This document shows positions 19,871 through 30,299 of a stretch of DNA of 64,000 nt, piece after piece. Below the pieces are notes generated by a model. The model was not told the origin of the DNA, ran no database searches, and saw only the letters and a list, made by a program, of their open reading frames with translations. This DNA comes from Colwellia sp. Arc7-D (GTDB lineage Bacteria > Pseudomonadota > Gammaproteobacteria > Enterobacterales > Alteromonadaceae): contig NZ_CP028924.1 in assembly GCF_003061515.1 (NCBI RefSeq), positions 3,224,001 through 3,288,000 on the forward strand. The letters run 5' to 3'. Made by a program: the position numbers and the translations under genes. Positions within the stretch are counted from its first letter, which is position 1; every line of letters starts with the position of its first letter.

Positions 19871-19947
19871 TTACTAGCTGCACACGGCAGGTTATAAACA
19901 TTAAATTAAATTTGTTAAAAATATTTAGCATTAAAGCTAAATATTAT

Positions 19948-19978
19948 AAAAAAAAACCGCAGCAATTAGCTACGGTTC
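19948..19978 (-). terminator. Intrinsic terminator between pyrG and eno
   Basis: Read on the minus strand, AACCGTAGC pairs with GCTGCGGTT (one G-T wobble) across a 5-nt loop and is followed by nine T residues. This should terminate pyrG transcription, so eno likely has its own promoter. Confidence 0.85.
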
Positions 19979-19991
19979 TCATTAGTTCGGT

Positions 19992-21665
<1,674 letters not shown>

Positions 21666-21878
21666 CTAAATTGATTTGGTTTTTGGCAAACAAATGAATT
21701 TAGTAGGACGGGAAAGCATTATACTGAAAAGGCATGAGTACGACAATAAGATCAATGCATCTAGTTGAACAAATTTTCACTAAAATAGTCAATATTGCAC
21801 CTAAAGCTTTATTGTAACTATTGAAAAACGGGGTAAACTAATACTTTCCTCTTCATATTAATTAAAACAGATCACACT

Positions 21879-22457
21879 ATGACTCAATTAGATAATGTCT
21901 TACTCGCTATCGACAATATAAATTCGGCAGATACCAACACAACCTTAGTTGACGGCATTAGCCACCCAAAAGAGTTATTGTATGGTCAATATATGTCAGC
22001 TTGTTTGGACAAGTACTGGCCTAATGCCAGCGAACATTTACAAATTGCTGTTCGTGCACAACACGTAAAGCGCTGGCATTTAAAGCGAACTGACTTCGCC
22101 ATTGGTAAGAAAGGCTATTTAACTTGGCGTAAAGAATTAGGTATTTTCCATGCAGCGACAGCTAAGTCACTAATGCTAGAGCAAGGCTACAGTGAGCAAG
22201 CTTCTGATATAACAGCAGCAATCATCCGCAAAGAAAACTTAAAGTCGAACAGTGAAAGCCAAACATTAGAAGACGTAGCGTGCTTAGTGTTTTTGCAATT
22301 TTATTTTGATGAATTTGCTGCCAAACATAATGAAGAAAAAATCATTCGTATTGTGCAATTAACTTGGCGAAAAATGTCAGCACAAGGCCAAGAAATAGCC
22401 CTGACTTTAACGCTACCACCACATTTAGCAACACTGGTTGGCAAAGCTTTAGCTTAA
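21879..22457 (+). CDS. DUF4202-family protein
   Basis: This 192-residue soluble protein matches the uncharacterised DUF4202 family. Characteristic segments are HPKELLYGQYMSACLDKYWP, VRAQHVKRWHLKRTDF, LTWRKELGIFHA and LVFLQFYFDEF. Conserved His and Asp residues in these helices suggest an HD-like all-helical metal site, but this is inference. It converges with the next gene, whose stop overlaps by 4 nt. No partner is evident. Confidence 0.82.
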   Translation: MTQLDNVLLAIDNINSADTNTTLVDGISHPKELLYGQYMSACLDKYWPNASEHLQIAVRAQHVKRWHLKRTDFAIGKKGYLTWRKELGIFHAATAKSLMLEQGYSEQASDITAAIIRKENLKSNSESQTLEDVACLVFLQFYFDEFAAKHNEEKIIRIVQLTWRKMSAQGQEIALTLTLPPHLATLVGKALA

Positions 22458-22885
22458 AGATTTTTACGGTTTTTAACGGTTATTTTTGAGGCGCTATTGT
22501 CTGGCGCTTTACTTAACAATAACGCTGTCTTTTGTTTTTCTGCGTTAGGTAAGCGACAGATAAAAACAAAAGGCCAAGCAACTAAAGCAACCACTAAACC
22601 CTTTAGCCATATTGAAGGTAAAATATAAACAGACCATAACACCGCAAGTACCATAGACAACAAAGCAAGTACCTTTGCCCTTCGCGGTATACTGCGCGTT
22701 TTTTGCCAATGATAAATCATCGGTCCAAAAATTTTATTTGATAACAGCATGCTATGCAGTCGTGGAGACGATTTTGTAAAACATGCTGCGGCCACCAACA
22801 AAAATGGCGTCGTAGGTAGTAAAGGTAAAAAAACACCAATAAACGCTAAGGCAACAAAGAGTATTCCTACTATTTTTAAAAGCAT
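22454..22885 (-). CDS. ybaN: YbaN-family (DUF454) inner-membrane protein
   Basis: This 143-residue protein has three or four hydrophobic helices and the DUF454 pattern: GILFVALAFIGVFLPLLPTTPFLL followed by AAACFTKSSPRLHSML, the IYHWQKTRSIPRRAKVLA loop and a final helix pair. The function of the family is unknown. It is convergent with the DUF4202 gene and lies 76 nt from the ABC permease gene on the same strand. Confidence 0.88.
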   Translation of the reverse strand: MLLKIVGILFVALAFIGVFLPLLPTTPFLLVAAACFTKSSPRLHSMLLSNKIFGPMIYHWQKTRSIPRRAKVLALLSMVLAVLWSVYILPSIWLKGLVVALVAWPFVFICRLPNAEKQKTALLLSKAPDNSASKITVKNRKNL

Positions 22886-22961
22886 AACCTTACGTAGTAC
22901 CCTTGCTCAATAATCCTAACAAAACCATATATTACTTACTACTACCTAACTTCACCTAACG

Positions 22962-23966
22962 CTATCTCTCAGTATTCCAGCTAAATAAATAAGCTCCTAA
23001 GCTTAGAAATACTGCACTCATTATCATCAAAACTGTTACGTGGTAACTAATATCCGCTAATGTGGCACCTTCAGTTATTATTTTACGAGCACCTGCGACC
23101 AAATGGGTTAAAGGTAAAAATTCGGCAAACACTTTTACAGCATTAGGGGCACCTTCTAGGCTAAACCAAACCCCAGATAACAACATCATTGGCCAAGAAC
23201 TTAAATTTAATAATCCGCCGATTAATTCCTCACTTTTACTTCGACTAGCGACCAACAATCCTAAGGTTATTAAACTAAATGCGCCTAATATTGCGATAAT
23301 AATTAAATCAAAATAGCTACCCAGCATGTAAAAATCAAAGAACAAGTTACAACCGATATAGACCACTGACGATAAAAACATAACAATAAATAAGCGTGAA
23401 AATAGTTGCGCAGAAACAAATTCAAGCGCAGACAATGGCGTAGCTTTTAAGCGTTTTAAAACTGCATTTTTACGATACCGAACAATGACATAGCCTACAC
23501 CAAACAAGCAACTAAACATCATGTTCATACCTAAAATACCCGGTAGTACCCAATCTACGTAACGAATTTTTTTGCCTTGGGTTTCTATACGTTGATAATC
23601 TTTATGATCACTCAATAATATTTTTTCAACTAAATAACTATTCGGCGCGCCTTGGTTTACCCAATATTTTTGTCCATTAAAATCAATCAGTAAATCTATA
23701 CTATGCTGCTCTAGCTTAACTTTTGCAGATGTCACCTCTTGATAATCAATAAAACTAATATATTTGGTTTCGAGAAAGCTCGATTGGCTTTGCGCTAAAT
23801 CTATTACACCGACTTTATAAATTGCACGGCCGTCACCTGAGAAAATAAATGACAAACCAACTAACATTAATACCGGAAATATTAAATTCCAACCCAATGA
23901 AGAGCGATCACGAAAAAATTCAATATTTCGTGCTTTAAATACGGCAAAGAAACGTGAAAAATTCAT
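22962..23966 (-). CDS. ABC-2 type exporter permease
   Basis: This 334-residue permease has one N-terminal transmembrane helix (NLIFPVLMLVGLSFIF), a periplasmic region of roughly 100 residues, and five or six C-terminal helices with the ABC-2 hallmark LPLTHLVAGAR. It is paired with the ATPase gene 4 nt upstream. Such pairs export drugs, lipids or polysaccharide; the substrate cannot be read from sequence. The divergent promoter region holds a Fur-type palindrome, so iron control is possible. Confidence 0.9.
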   Translation of the reverse strand: MNFSRFFAVFKARNIEFFRDRSSLGWNLIFPVLMLVGLSFIFSGDGRAIYKVGVIDLAQSQSSFLETKYISFIDYQEVTSAKVKLEQHSIDLLIDFNGQKYWVNQGAPNSYLVEKILLSDHKDYQRIETQGKKIRYVDWVLPGILGMNMMFSCLFGVGYVIVRYRKNAVLKRLKATPLSALEFVSAQLFSRLFIVMFLSSVVYIGCNLFFDFYMLGSYFDLIIIAILGAFSLITLGLLVASRSKSEELIGGLLNLSSWPMMLLSGVWFSLEGAPNAVKVFAEFLPLTHLVAGARKIITEGATLADISYHVTVLMIMSAVFLSLGAYLFSWNTER

Positions 23967-23970
23967 CTAA

Positions 23971-24852
23971 TTAATCCCTTAATGAGTGGCCAGTTAATTT
24001 TAAAAATAAGTCATCTAAATTAGGCGACTTAACATGTAAGCCCGAAAGTGAAATATTTTGTGCTAATAATAAGGCAATAGTGGCTTCAACATCAGTTGTG
24101 GTAATTTCAACCTGTTGCTCGTTAACTTGCCAGTTAAATTGCACACAAAGCTCTTGTGGTACTTTCTCTGCAGGTAAATAAATAAACACTTCATTAAAAT
24201 GTTCATTGAGTAACTGCCTTGGTGTGCCGCGGGCAATAACTTGACCATGATCCATAATAAGCACGTCGTCACATAGTTGTTGAGCTTCGTCCATATAATG
24301 TGTGGTTAACACCACGGTTTTATCTCTGGCCTTAATATTTTTAATTAATTGCCAAAAATTTCGCCGTGCTTGAGGGTCTAACCCTGTGGTTGGTTCATCG
24401 AGAAAAACAATGTCTGGATCGTTAATTAAAGCCAACGCCAATAATAACCGTTGTCGCTGTCCACCAGACAATAAGCGGTTATCACGATTTAAAAACTCAC
24501 TTAAATCACATAATTCAATAAGATCTTCGTGTGGCACCGTATGTTGATAAAAAGAAGTAAATAAATTTAAAGTTTCTTTAACGGTAAGAAAGTCTTGTAA
24601 AGCGGTGTGCTGAAATTGAATACCTATTTGTTGTGACATTGAGTCATCGATAGGCTTATCGTAATAGTAAACTTGACCTTTAGTCGCTTTAATAATGCCT
24701 TCCATTATCTCTATTGTTGTCGTTTTACCGGCACCATTTGGCCCGAGTAAACCAAAGCAATGGCCTTTTTGAATAGCAAAATTAATATTGTCTACCGCAA
24801 CAACATCTTTATAACTTTTGGTTAAGTTTTCAACGCGAATGACTTCTTGCAT
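23971..24852 (-). CDS. ABC transporter ATP-binding protein
   Basis: The ATPase has Walker A GPNGAGKTTT, Q-loop IQFQHTALQD, signature LSGGQRQR, Walker B PDIVFLDEPTTGLD and H-loop LTTHYMDEA. It is the DrrA/CcmA-like exporter type with a C-terminal extension of about 80 residues. An upstream in-frame TTG at 24864 is possible, but the ATG at 24852 is better: GAGGTG lies 6 nt before it, giving MQEVIRVENL. It is cotranscribed with the ABC-2 permease. Confidence 0.93.
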   Translation of the reverse strand: MQEVIRVENLTKSYKDVVAVDNINFAIQKGHCFGLLGPNGAGKTTTIEIMEGIIKATKGQVYYYDKPIDDSMSQQIGIQFQHTALQDFLTVKETLNLFTSFYQHTVPHEDLIELCDLSEFLNRDNRLLSGGQRQRLLLALALINDPDIVFLDEPTTGLDPQARRNFWQLIKNIKARDKTVVLTTHYMDEAQQLCDDVLIMDHGQVIARGTPRQLLNEHFNEVFIYLPAEKVPQELCVQFNWQVNEQQVEITTTDVEATIALLLAQNISLSGLHVKSPNLDDLFLKLTGHSLRD

Positions 24853-24930
24853 AGCACACCTCAATAATACCTATGCTGTATTCTAACGATACATTACGAT
24901 TATTAATACTAGAAAAACCACACACAACAC

Positions 24931-24951
24931 AAATGATAACAATTATCATTT
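24931..24951. promoter_or_regulatory. Fur-type operator in divergent promoter region
   Basis: AAATGATAA-CAA-TTATCATTT is a perfect 9-bp inverted repeat that closely matches the Fur box core. It lies 79 nt before the ABC ATPase start on the left and 70 nt before the first small gene on the right, so it could repress either or both under iron sufficiency. Confidence 0.82.
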
Positions 24952-25020
24952 GCATTTACTTGTTTTATCTATTATTGTTTTTACCAAGCCTATCAAGTCA
25001 GAAATAAGTAAGGAACAATC

Positions 25021-25215
25021 ATGGGATTTAGACAAGTAACCGAAGGGTGTGCCGGTAAAGTGCGAGTTGAAATACCTTCAGCTTTATTAGCTCAGTTGAT
25101 CAGCTCTGGCGCATTAGTGGGTAATGATTGTATATGTCTTGATAACAACGCTCGGAAAACGTTGTGGCAATCTTTACTTAACTTAAGTACTAATTTTAAT
25201 AATGTAGGGCTATAG
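25021..25215 (+). CDS. Small unknown protein behind Fur box (1)
   Basis: I do not recognise this 64-residue soluble protein. It has two Cys residues before residue 40 (TEGCAGK and GNDCICLD, the latter with a CxC pair), and a helix-rich middle (SALLAQLISSGAL). AAGGAACA precedes the ATG by a good distance. It ends 1 nt before the next small gene, so they are translationally coupled. The Fur-type palindrome upstream suggests iron-repressed expression. Confidence 0.72.
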   Translation: MGFRQVTEGCAGKVRVEIPSALLAQLISSGALVGNDCICLDNNARKTLWQSLLNLSTNFNNVGL

Positions 25216-25216
25216 G

Positions 25217-25438
25217 ATGATAACTAAATTTAAGGCAGCAGATATATACTCTCTTGAGTCTTTGTTGCAAGTGTTTATCCAACGCTATAACGCATCAGCT
25301 AATAAAAAATCGCTCGAAACAATATGTGTTGGCATCAATGCCATTATTGAACATGAAGACTTTGATCTACTAGCAGATTGCCATTGTCGTTATCATAAAA
25401 TGAAAATGTATTGGCAATGGCGCTATCATGCCGTATGA
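25217..25438 (+). CDS. Small unknown protein behind Fur box (2)
   Basis: I do not recognise this 73-residue protein either. It is mostly helical, with a His/Cys-rich C-terminal half (IIEHEDFDLLADCHCRYH) that could bind metal: CHC plus nearby His residues. It starts 1 nt after the previous gene and its TATAGG serves as a weak ribosome-binding site. It is convergent with tmcA. Confidence 0.7.
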   Translation: MITKFKAADIYSLESLLQVFIQRYNASANKKSLETICVGINAIIEHEDFDLLADCHCRYHKMKMYWQWRYHAV

Positions 25439-25468
25439 ATACATTGATAACGCTAGGTTTATTTAAAG

Positions 25469-27676
25469 TTAATGCAAACTAATATAGTGAATTAGATGCT
25501 GATTCAATGATTTTTTACCGGTAAAGCTATACTGTTTACACACTTGCTCTATGCTATGTTTTTGTAAGATCCTGGCTATTAATGGCAGTACACCAGCATC
25601 GAAGTCTTCTGTTAAATGACTTATTAACCAACGATGTAAGGCATAAATACAACTACTGAACTGCCTTTGGCCGCTAGTAAAGTCATTAAGGGTCTCAGCT
25701 AATTCAGGCGTAAGTTCTAACCTTTTCAGTTCAGTATTGCCGTTAAGTAACTGCCAAACTAGTTTAGCTGGCATATCCTTAAATTCGTCAGTTAACCAGT
25801 AACTGAGTTGCAGATAAAACTGTTCGGTAAATGCATGCTGTAAATTTTTAGCACTAGGCGTTAATGATTTGGTAACCAAACAAGAGTGTTCTCCACTTGC
25901 TTTATCTTTGCTAAAACCAACTCGCGCTAAGCTAAACTCTGCTTGCTGCCAAAACTTAACTAACTCAGAGTTTCCAGCAAAGCTTGCTCCGATAAAGTCT
26001 ATGTTTTGCATAACACTATGTTGTTCAATACATTTTAAAAAATACTGACCCAAGCCCTGCCCTTGAATTTCAGGATGAATAGCAATACGCATAACGCGTT
26101 GATAGCTATAATTAAAGCTTGTTTTTACACCACAATGCATCATTAATGACTGAGGCAAAAATTGGTCCCGTAAACGCCTTTTGTTTTCAAGTACTTTTTC
26201 TACAAGATCCTCGTCAACTAAGCCTTCTCGCATCAACATAGCAACTCCTACTAAGATGTTTTCACGTTTTAGTACGAGTAATGAAATTGCACGATTATTT
26301 AACAGTAATTTTAAATCGCTGGGTGATGTTTGATAGTGTGCGGTTACTAACACAGAAAAAACTGCTTGTAATAGCGCATCATCTTCAAGTAATGCTGCAA
26401 CGCTGATCAGTTCAATTTGTAACGCGCTATTAACCGTAATGTTAGTATTTACTTTTATCTGACACGCTTTATCAAAGTTTGGTAATTGAGCATTAAGCAA
26501 ACAACTATTAAAAACAAACTGCTCAAGAGGATCATCGCTAGCCCATCTTATCGCTTCATTAATGTGTATATTGCGCCAGTTAGGCATTAAGTGTTGTAAA
26601 ACCTGACGAAATTTAATACTAAAGCCCCGTCCTGCACCTTCATAGCCATGAATAGTGCTAGCAAATATCAATCGATGATAACTACCTAACAGCTGCTGTA
26701 AAAGGTATACCGGAATAGCTGCGGCTTCATCAACCATAACGATACTGGCGACGGGCTGCTCTTTAAGGAGGGCGTCAATCGGATAAAAGTTAATACTGCC
26801 ATTAATATGTTCAACAGACGTTCCGTTTATCTCAGCTCCAGGTAAGTGTTGTGCTATTTGTTGAAAAAATACCGCTAATGCTTGCTTGCTCGGTGCACTA
26901 ATCAATATTTTCAACGGCTGGGTAGCACTTTCCAACATTTGACACGCTGCAAGCGCTAACGCTGTTGACTTACCTCGGCCCCTATCAGCCGTTAACACTA
27001 AAGGTCTATCTCTATGCCCAGATAGTACTTTAAGCATAAGATCAACGGCTAAAACTTGCTCTTGAGTAACACAACCGTAAGGCAAAGCGCTTATACAATT
27101 TCCCTCTACTACCTGTAGTTCATTGATTGAGGATGTAGTTAGTGCTGAAGTGGCTTTTAAGGCATCTAAGTTAGGTAATAGGGTATCTGCTTGCTTGATG
27201 ACATAGCTAGGTTCAACAGCTAATTGCTGCATAAACCGGTGGAGAAAGTAATCGCTTTTCTGAGCATGTTGGAGCTGGTTTGGAGAAATTAATAACACCA
27301 ACACTCCGCCTGACACTATGGTCCCTGAAAGTGCGGCAAAGGCATCAACATCAAAATCGTTTTCGTGTTTATGTTGGCCTGCTAGACTAAAAACAACCAG
27401 TTGTTGTTCTGTACCTAAATATTGATTAAACGTTTTTCGGTTAACTGCAGTGAGTTCTGTAGCTAAAAACTTATTGTCAATATTGCCATAAATAAGCCCA
27501 TTTTTATTAGGCATTGCCTTAGCGCGGTGATCAGATAAAAAGGTCTTAAGGCTTACGTCAACATACTGACTAGTCCATGCTTTATCTCCCACTAAAACCA
27601 ACAAGCTGCGCCAGCGTTTAAGATGAGTAAGTTGCTGTAATTTAACACACCAAGCAGAAAAGTCTTCATTTAGCAT
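25469..27676 (-). CDS. tmcA: tRNA(Met) cytidine acetyltransferase TmcA
   Basis: TmcA makes N4-acetylcytidine at the wobble position of elongator tRNA-Met using acetyl-CoA and ATP. The 735-residue protein has an N-terminal DUF1726-type domain, an RNA-helicase-like module with Walker A ADRGRGKST (about residue 232) and Walker B-like VMVDEAAAIP, a GNAT acetyltransferase domain (MRIAIHPEIQGQGLGQYF) and a C-terminal tRNA-binding tail. It is somewhat longer than the E. coli protein. It stands alone on the minus strand. Confidence 0.95.
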   Translation of the reverse strand: MLNEDFSAWCVKLQQLTHLKRWRSLLVLVGDKAWTSQYVDVSLKTFLSDHRAKAMPNKNGLIYGNIDNKFLATELTAVNRKTFNQYLGTEQQLVVFSLAGQHKHENDFDVDAFAALSGTIVSGGVLVLLISPNQLQHAQKSDYFLHRFMQQLAVEPSYVIKQADTLLPNLDALKATSALTTSSINELQVVEGNCISALPYGCVTQEQVLAVDLMLKVLSGHRDRPLVLTADRGRGKSTALALAACQMLESATQPLKILISAPSKQALAVFFQQIAQHLPGAEINGTSVEHINGSINFYPIDALLKEQPVASIVMVDEAAAIPVYLLQQLLGSYHRLIFASTIHGYEGAGRGFSIKFRQVLQHLMPNWRNIHINEAIRWASDDPLEQFVFNSCLLNAQLPNFDKACQIKVNTNITVNSALQIELISVAALLEDDALLQAVFSVLVTAHYQTSPSDLKLLLNNRAISLLVLKRENILVGVAMLMREGLVDEDLVEKVLENKRRLRDQFLPQSLMMHCGVKTSFNYSYQRVMRIAIHPEIQGQGLGQYFLKCIEQHSVMQNIDFIGASFAGNSELVKFWQQAEFSLARVGFSKDKASGEHSCLVTKSLTPSAKNLQHAFTEQFYLQLSYWLTDEFKDMPAKLVWQLLNGNTELKRLELTPELAETLNDFTSGQRQFSSCIYALHRWLISHLTEDFDAGVLPLIARILQKHSIEQVCKQYSFTGKKSLNQHLIHYISLH

Positions 27677-28065
27677 TCAAGTAAACCTTAATAAATATTT
27701 TGGCTATCACTAAGCTCTATAGTCTATCAGAGCAACTGCCACAGCTAAATCGCTTGGCTCAGATAAATCAGCATATAAAATCAACAACTAAGCTATTTAA
27801 CTGAAAATTTTTGTTGAAATGAAAAAATTATTAGTTGAAAATTCGACTTTAGTTGCCTATGTTCACAATATCAATCGAATATGAATGAATCTTCGTTAAA
27901 TACGCTGTAATTATAACCTAGACATTTTTAAGATATCGCAAATTAAAATCTTTTGCATAGTAGCAACGATGAACTATTAATATATTAATATTTGGTGAAC
28001 ACTTTGTGTTTAGCTCCCTATTTATTGTAATTGTAGCGAGTACTGCAAAAGCCATAGGTATAAAA
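27677..28065. other. Divergent intergenic region, tmcA and PA3496-like gene
   Basis: About 390 nt of AT-rich sequence that should hold both promoters. No hairpin, ORF or operator stands out. Confidence 0.35.
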
Positions 28066-28269
28066 ATGAACGATGATTTAACAGACAACTTATCAGACGA
28101 TTTATCAGATGACTCTTCTCAAGAGGAAGAACAAGAGCAATATGATAAAGACCTACCTAAAGGACAAAAATCGGCTAGTAATAAAGAAGTAAGAAACCGT
28201 ATTGAAGAGTTGCTTGAACAAAAGCGCCTTAAGGCTTTATTAGATGATGCCGACGACTGGGACTTTTAA
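28066..28269 (+). CDS. PA3496-family putative envelope integrity protein
   Basis: A short acidic N-terminus (DDLTDNLSDDLSDDSSQEEE) leads into the conserved C-terminal motif RNRIEELLEQKRLKALLDDADDWDF, which marks the PA3496 family of small gammaproteobacterial proteins. A longer reading from a GTG at 28006 adds 20 hydrophobic residues, but the ATG at 28066, with AGG about 9 nt upstream, fits the family better. If the longer form is real it would add a membrane helix. Function is poorly known. Confidence 0.78.
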   Translation: MNDDLTDNLSDDLSDDSSQEEEQEQYDKDLPKGQKSASNKEVRNRIEELLEQKRLKALLDDADDWDF

Positions 28270-28418
28270 CCGTCGTTAATAGCATCTAATGATTAGCTGT
28301 ATTCCTTTAAAGCACCATTATTAATTTTAAAGCCGTTATATTTTTATGGTAACTGTTTGTTAGTTATAAAAAACTGCTATTATTAATCTCATACATTTTC
28401 CACTTAACGGCCCCCCAC

Positions 28419-29072
28419 ATGACTTTATTTGAAAAATTGCGCTGTTTACTAACCTTTGGACAAGGCGTTGCTCTGCCATTACCCGTTATTGACGATAATG
28501 CTGATCCCTTCTCATTATTTAAGCTCTGGTTTGACGAAGCCAATAAATCAGGCATTTTATTGCCTGAAGCAATGTCAGTTAGTAGCGTAAGTAAAGACGG
28601 TCAACCTAGCTCGCGCATGGTACTGCTTAAAGAATATGATCAAGACGGGTTTGTTTTCTATACAAATTACGCGAGTAGAAAGAGCCAAGAGCTAAATGAA
28701 AATGACAAAATTGCTTTGTTGTTTCATTGGAATGTACTCCAACGCCAAATTCGTATTGAAGGTTGTGTGGAAAAAGTCAGTACAGAACAATCTGCCAAGT
28801 ATTTTCATAGCCGCGATCGTGGCAGCCAAATAGGTGCTTGGGCCTCAAAACAAAGTAACAAAATTCAGAGTGACACAGCGTTAGCTGAGAGTGTTGATTA
28901 CTACACGAAAAAGTTTGCTGGTAAGGAAGTGCCATTACCAGAATTTTGGGGTGGTTGGCGTATAAAGCCCAATTTCATTGAATTTTGGCAAGGCCGTGCC
29001 AGTCGCTTACATGACCGTGTTTGTTTTGAGAAAAGTACAACGGGTTGGGATAACTTCAAGTTGCAGCCATAA
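28419..29072 (+). CDS. pdxH: Pyridoxamine 5'-phosphate oxidase
   Basis: PdxH oxidises pyridoxine or pyridoxamine phosphate to pyridoxal phosphate with FMN and O2. The 217-residue length is typical. Motifs seen are PSSRMVLLKEYDQDGFVFYTN, the FMN-contacting ALLFHWNVLQRQIRIEG, HSRDRGSQIGAWAS, and the family C-terminus FWQGRASRLHDR with its basic substrate-binding residues. It is closed by a strong terminator. Confidence 0.97.
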   Translation: MTLFEKLRCLLTFGQGVALPLPVIDDNADPFSLFKLWFDEANKSGILLPEAMSVSSVSKDGQPSSRMVLLKEYDQDGFVFYTNYASRKSQELNENDKIALLFHWNVLQRQIRIEGCVEKVSTEQSAKYFHSRDRGSQIGAWASKQSNKIQSDTALAESVDYYTKKFAGKEVPLPEFWGGWRIKPNFIEFWQGRASRLHDRVCFEKSTTGWDNFKLQP

Positions 29073-29110
29073 TTGATTCAAAGCCAGCGTAAGGGCTAAA
29101 TGTTGAGATA

Positions 29111-29140
29111 AAAAAAAGGGAAGCAATGCTTCCCTTTTTT
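29111..29140. terminator. Bidirectional terminator between pdxH and oadB
   Basis: AAAAAAGGGAAGCA pairs with TGCTTCCCTTTTTT. A- and T-runs on both sides let it act for the convergent pdxH and oadGAB transcripts. Confidence 0.93.
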
Positions 29141-29163
29141 GTACATGATTTTTAAACCTTAGA

Positions 29164-30291
29164 TTAGCCGACTAGCGCTAACAAAATACCTGCCGCTACC
29201 GCTGAGCCTAATACACCCGCTACGTTTGGTCCCATAGCATGCATTAACAAGAAGTTATGCGGATTAGATTCTAAACCAACCTTATTTGCTACACGAGCCG
29301 CCATAGGCACCGCTGACACACCTGCGGCACCAATAAGTGGATTAACTTTTTCTTTTGATACCTTATTCATTAATTTTGCCATCAACACACCGGCGGCTGT
29401 ACCAATAGAGAATGCTACGGCGCCCAATGCTAAAATGCCTAAGGTTTTTGCATTCAAAAATTGATCTGCGCTTAACTTTGAGCCAACACCAAGACCTAAA
29501 AATATCGTTACAATATTAATAAGCTCATTCTGTGCTGTTGAACTTAGACGATCGACCACACCACATTCGCGCATCAAATTACCTAAACAGAACATACCAA
29601 CTAAAGGCGTTGCCGCAGGTAAGAAAAATATTGTCATTAATAACACGCCAAGCGGGAATATAATTTTCTCAACTTTGGTGACATGTCGTAACTGCGCCAT
29701 TTCTATTTTACGTTCACTTTCAGTTGTTAACGCTCGCATAATCGGCGGTTGAATAATAGGAACTAACGCCATATAAGAATAAGCGGCTACAGCAATAGCA
29801 CCGAGTAATTCAGGCGCAAGTTTTGACGCTAAAAATATTGCGGTTGGACCATCTGCTCCACCAATAATAGCGATAGCAGAAGCATCTTTCATCGAAAACT
29901 CTAAGCCAACAAAATTTAACGCTATTGCACCAAATAAAGTCGCGAAAATACCAAACTGTGCGGCGGCACCTAATAGCAATGTTTTTGGGTTAGCTATAAG
30001 TGCGCCAAAGTCGGTCATGGCGCCAACACCCATAAAAATGAGTAAAGGAAATATGCCTGTGTCGATCCCTGCATAGTAAATATAATGCAGCAAACCACCA
30101 ACCTCAGAAAAGCCAGCTACGGGAATATTAGTTAAAATAGCACCAAAGCCCATAGGCACTAATAAAAGCGGCTCAAAGTTACGGGCAATAGCTAAATAAA
30201 GTAAACCACAACCAACAAGCATCATGATCACTTGTCCTAACTCAAAGTTTGCTAGGCCTGTGGACATCCACAATAATTTTAAAGATTCCAT
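29164..30291 (-). CDS. oadB: Sodium-pumping decarboxylase beta subunit (OadB)
   Basis: OadB is the membrane subunit that decarboxylates carboxybiotin and pumps sodium ions out. The 375-residue protein has about ten hydrophobic segments, the family hallmark [16 protein letters not shown] with its sodium-linked Asp, the [21 protein letters not shown] block, and the C-terminal [15 protein letters not shown]. It lies 8 nt after oadA. Substrate specificity of the complex is set by OadA. Confidence 0.95.
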   Translation of the reverse strand: MESLKLLWMSTGLANFELGQVIMMLVGCGLLYLAIARNFEPLLLVPMGFGAILTNIPVAGFSEVGGLLHYIYYAGIDTGIFPLLIFMGVGAMTDFGALIANPKTLLLGAAAQFGIFATLFGAIALNFVGLEFSMKDASAIAIIGGADGPTAIFLASKLAPELLGAIAVAAYSYMALVPIIQPPIMRALTTESERKIEMAQLRHVTKVEKIIFPLGVLLMTIFFLPAATPLVGMFCLGNLMRECGVVDRLSSTAQNELINIVTIFLGLGVGSKLSADQFLNAKTLGILALGAVAFSIGTAAGVLMAKLMNKVSKEKVNPLIGAAGVSAVPMAARVANKVGLESNPHNFLLMHAMGPNVAGVLGSAVAAGILLALVG

Positions 30292-30299
30292 CGAGTTTC

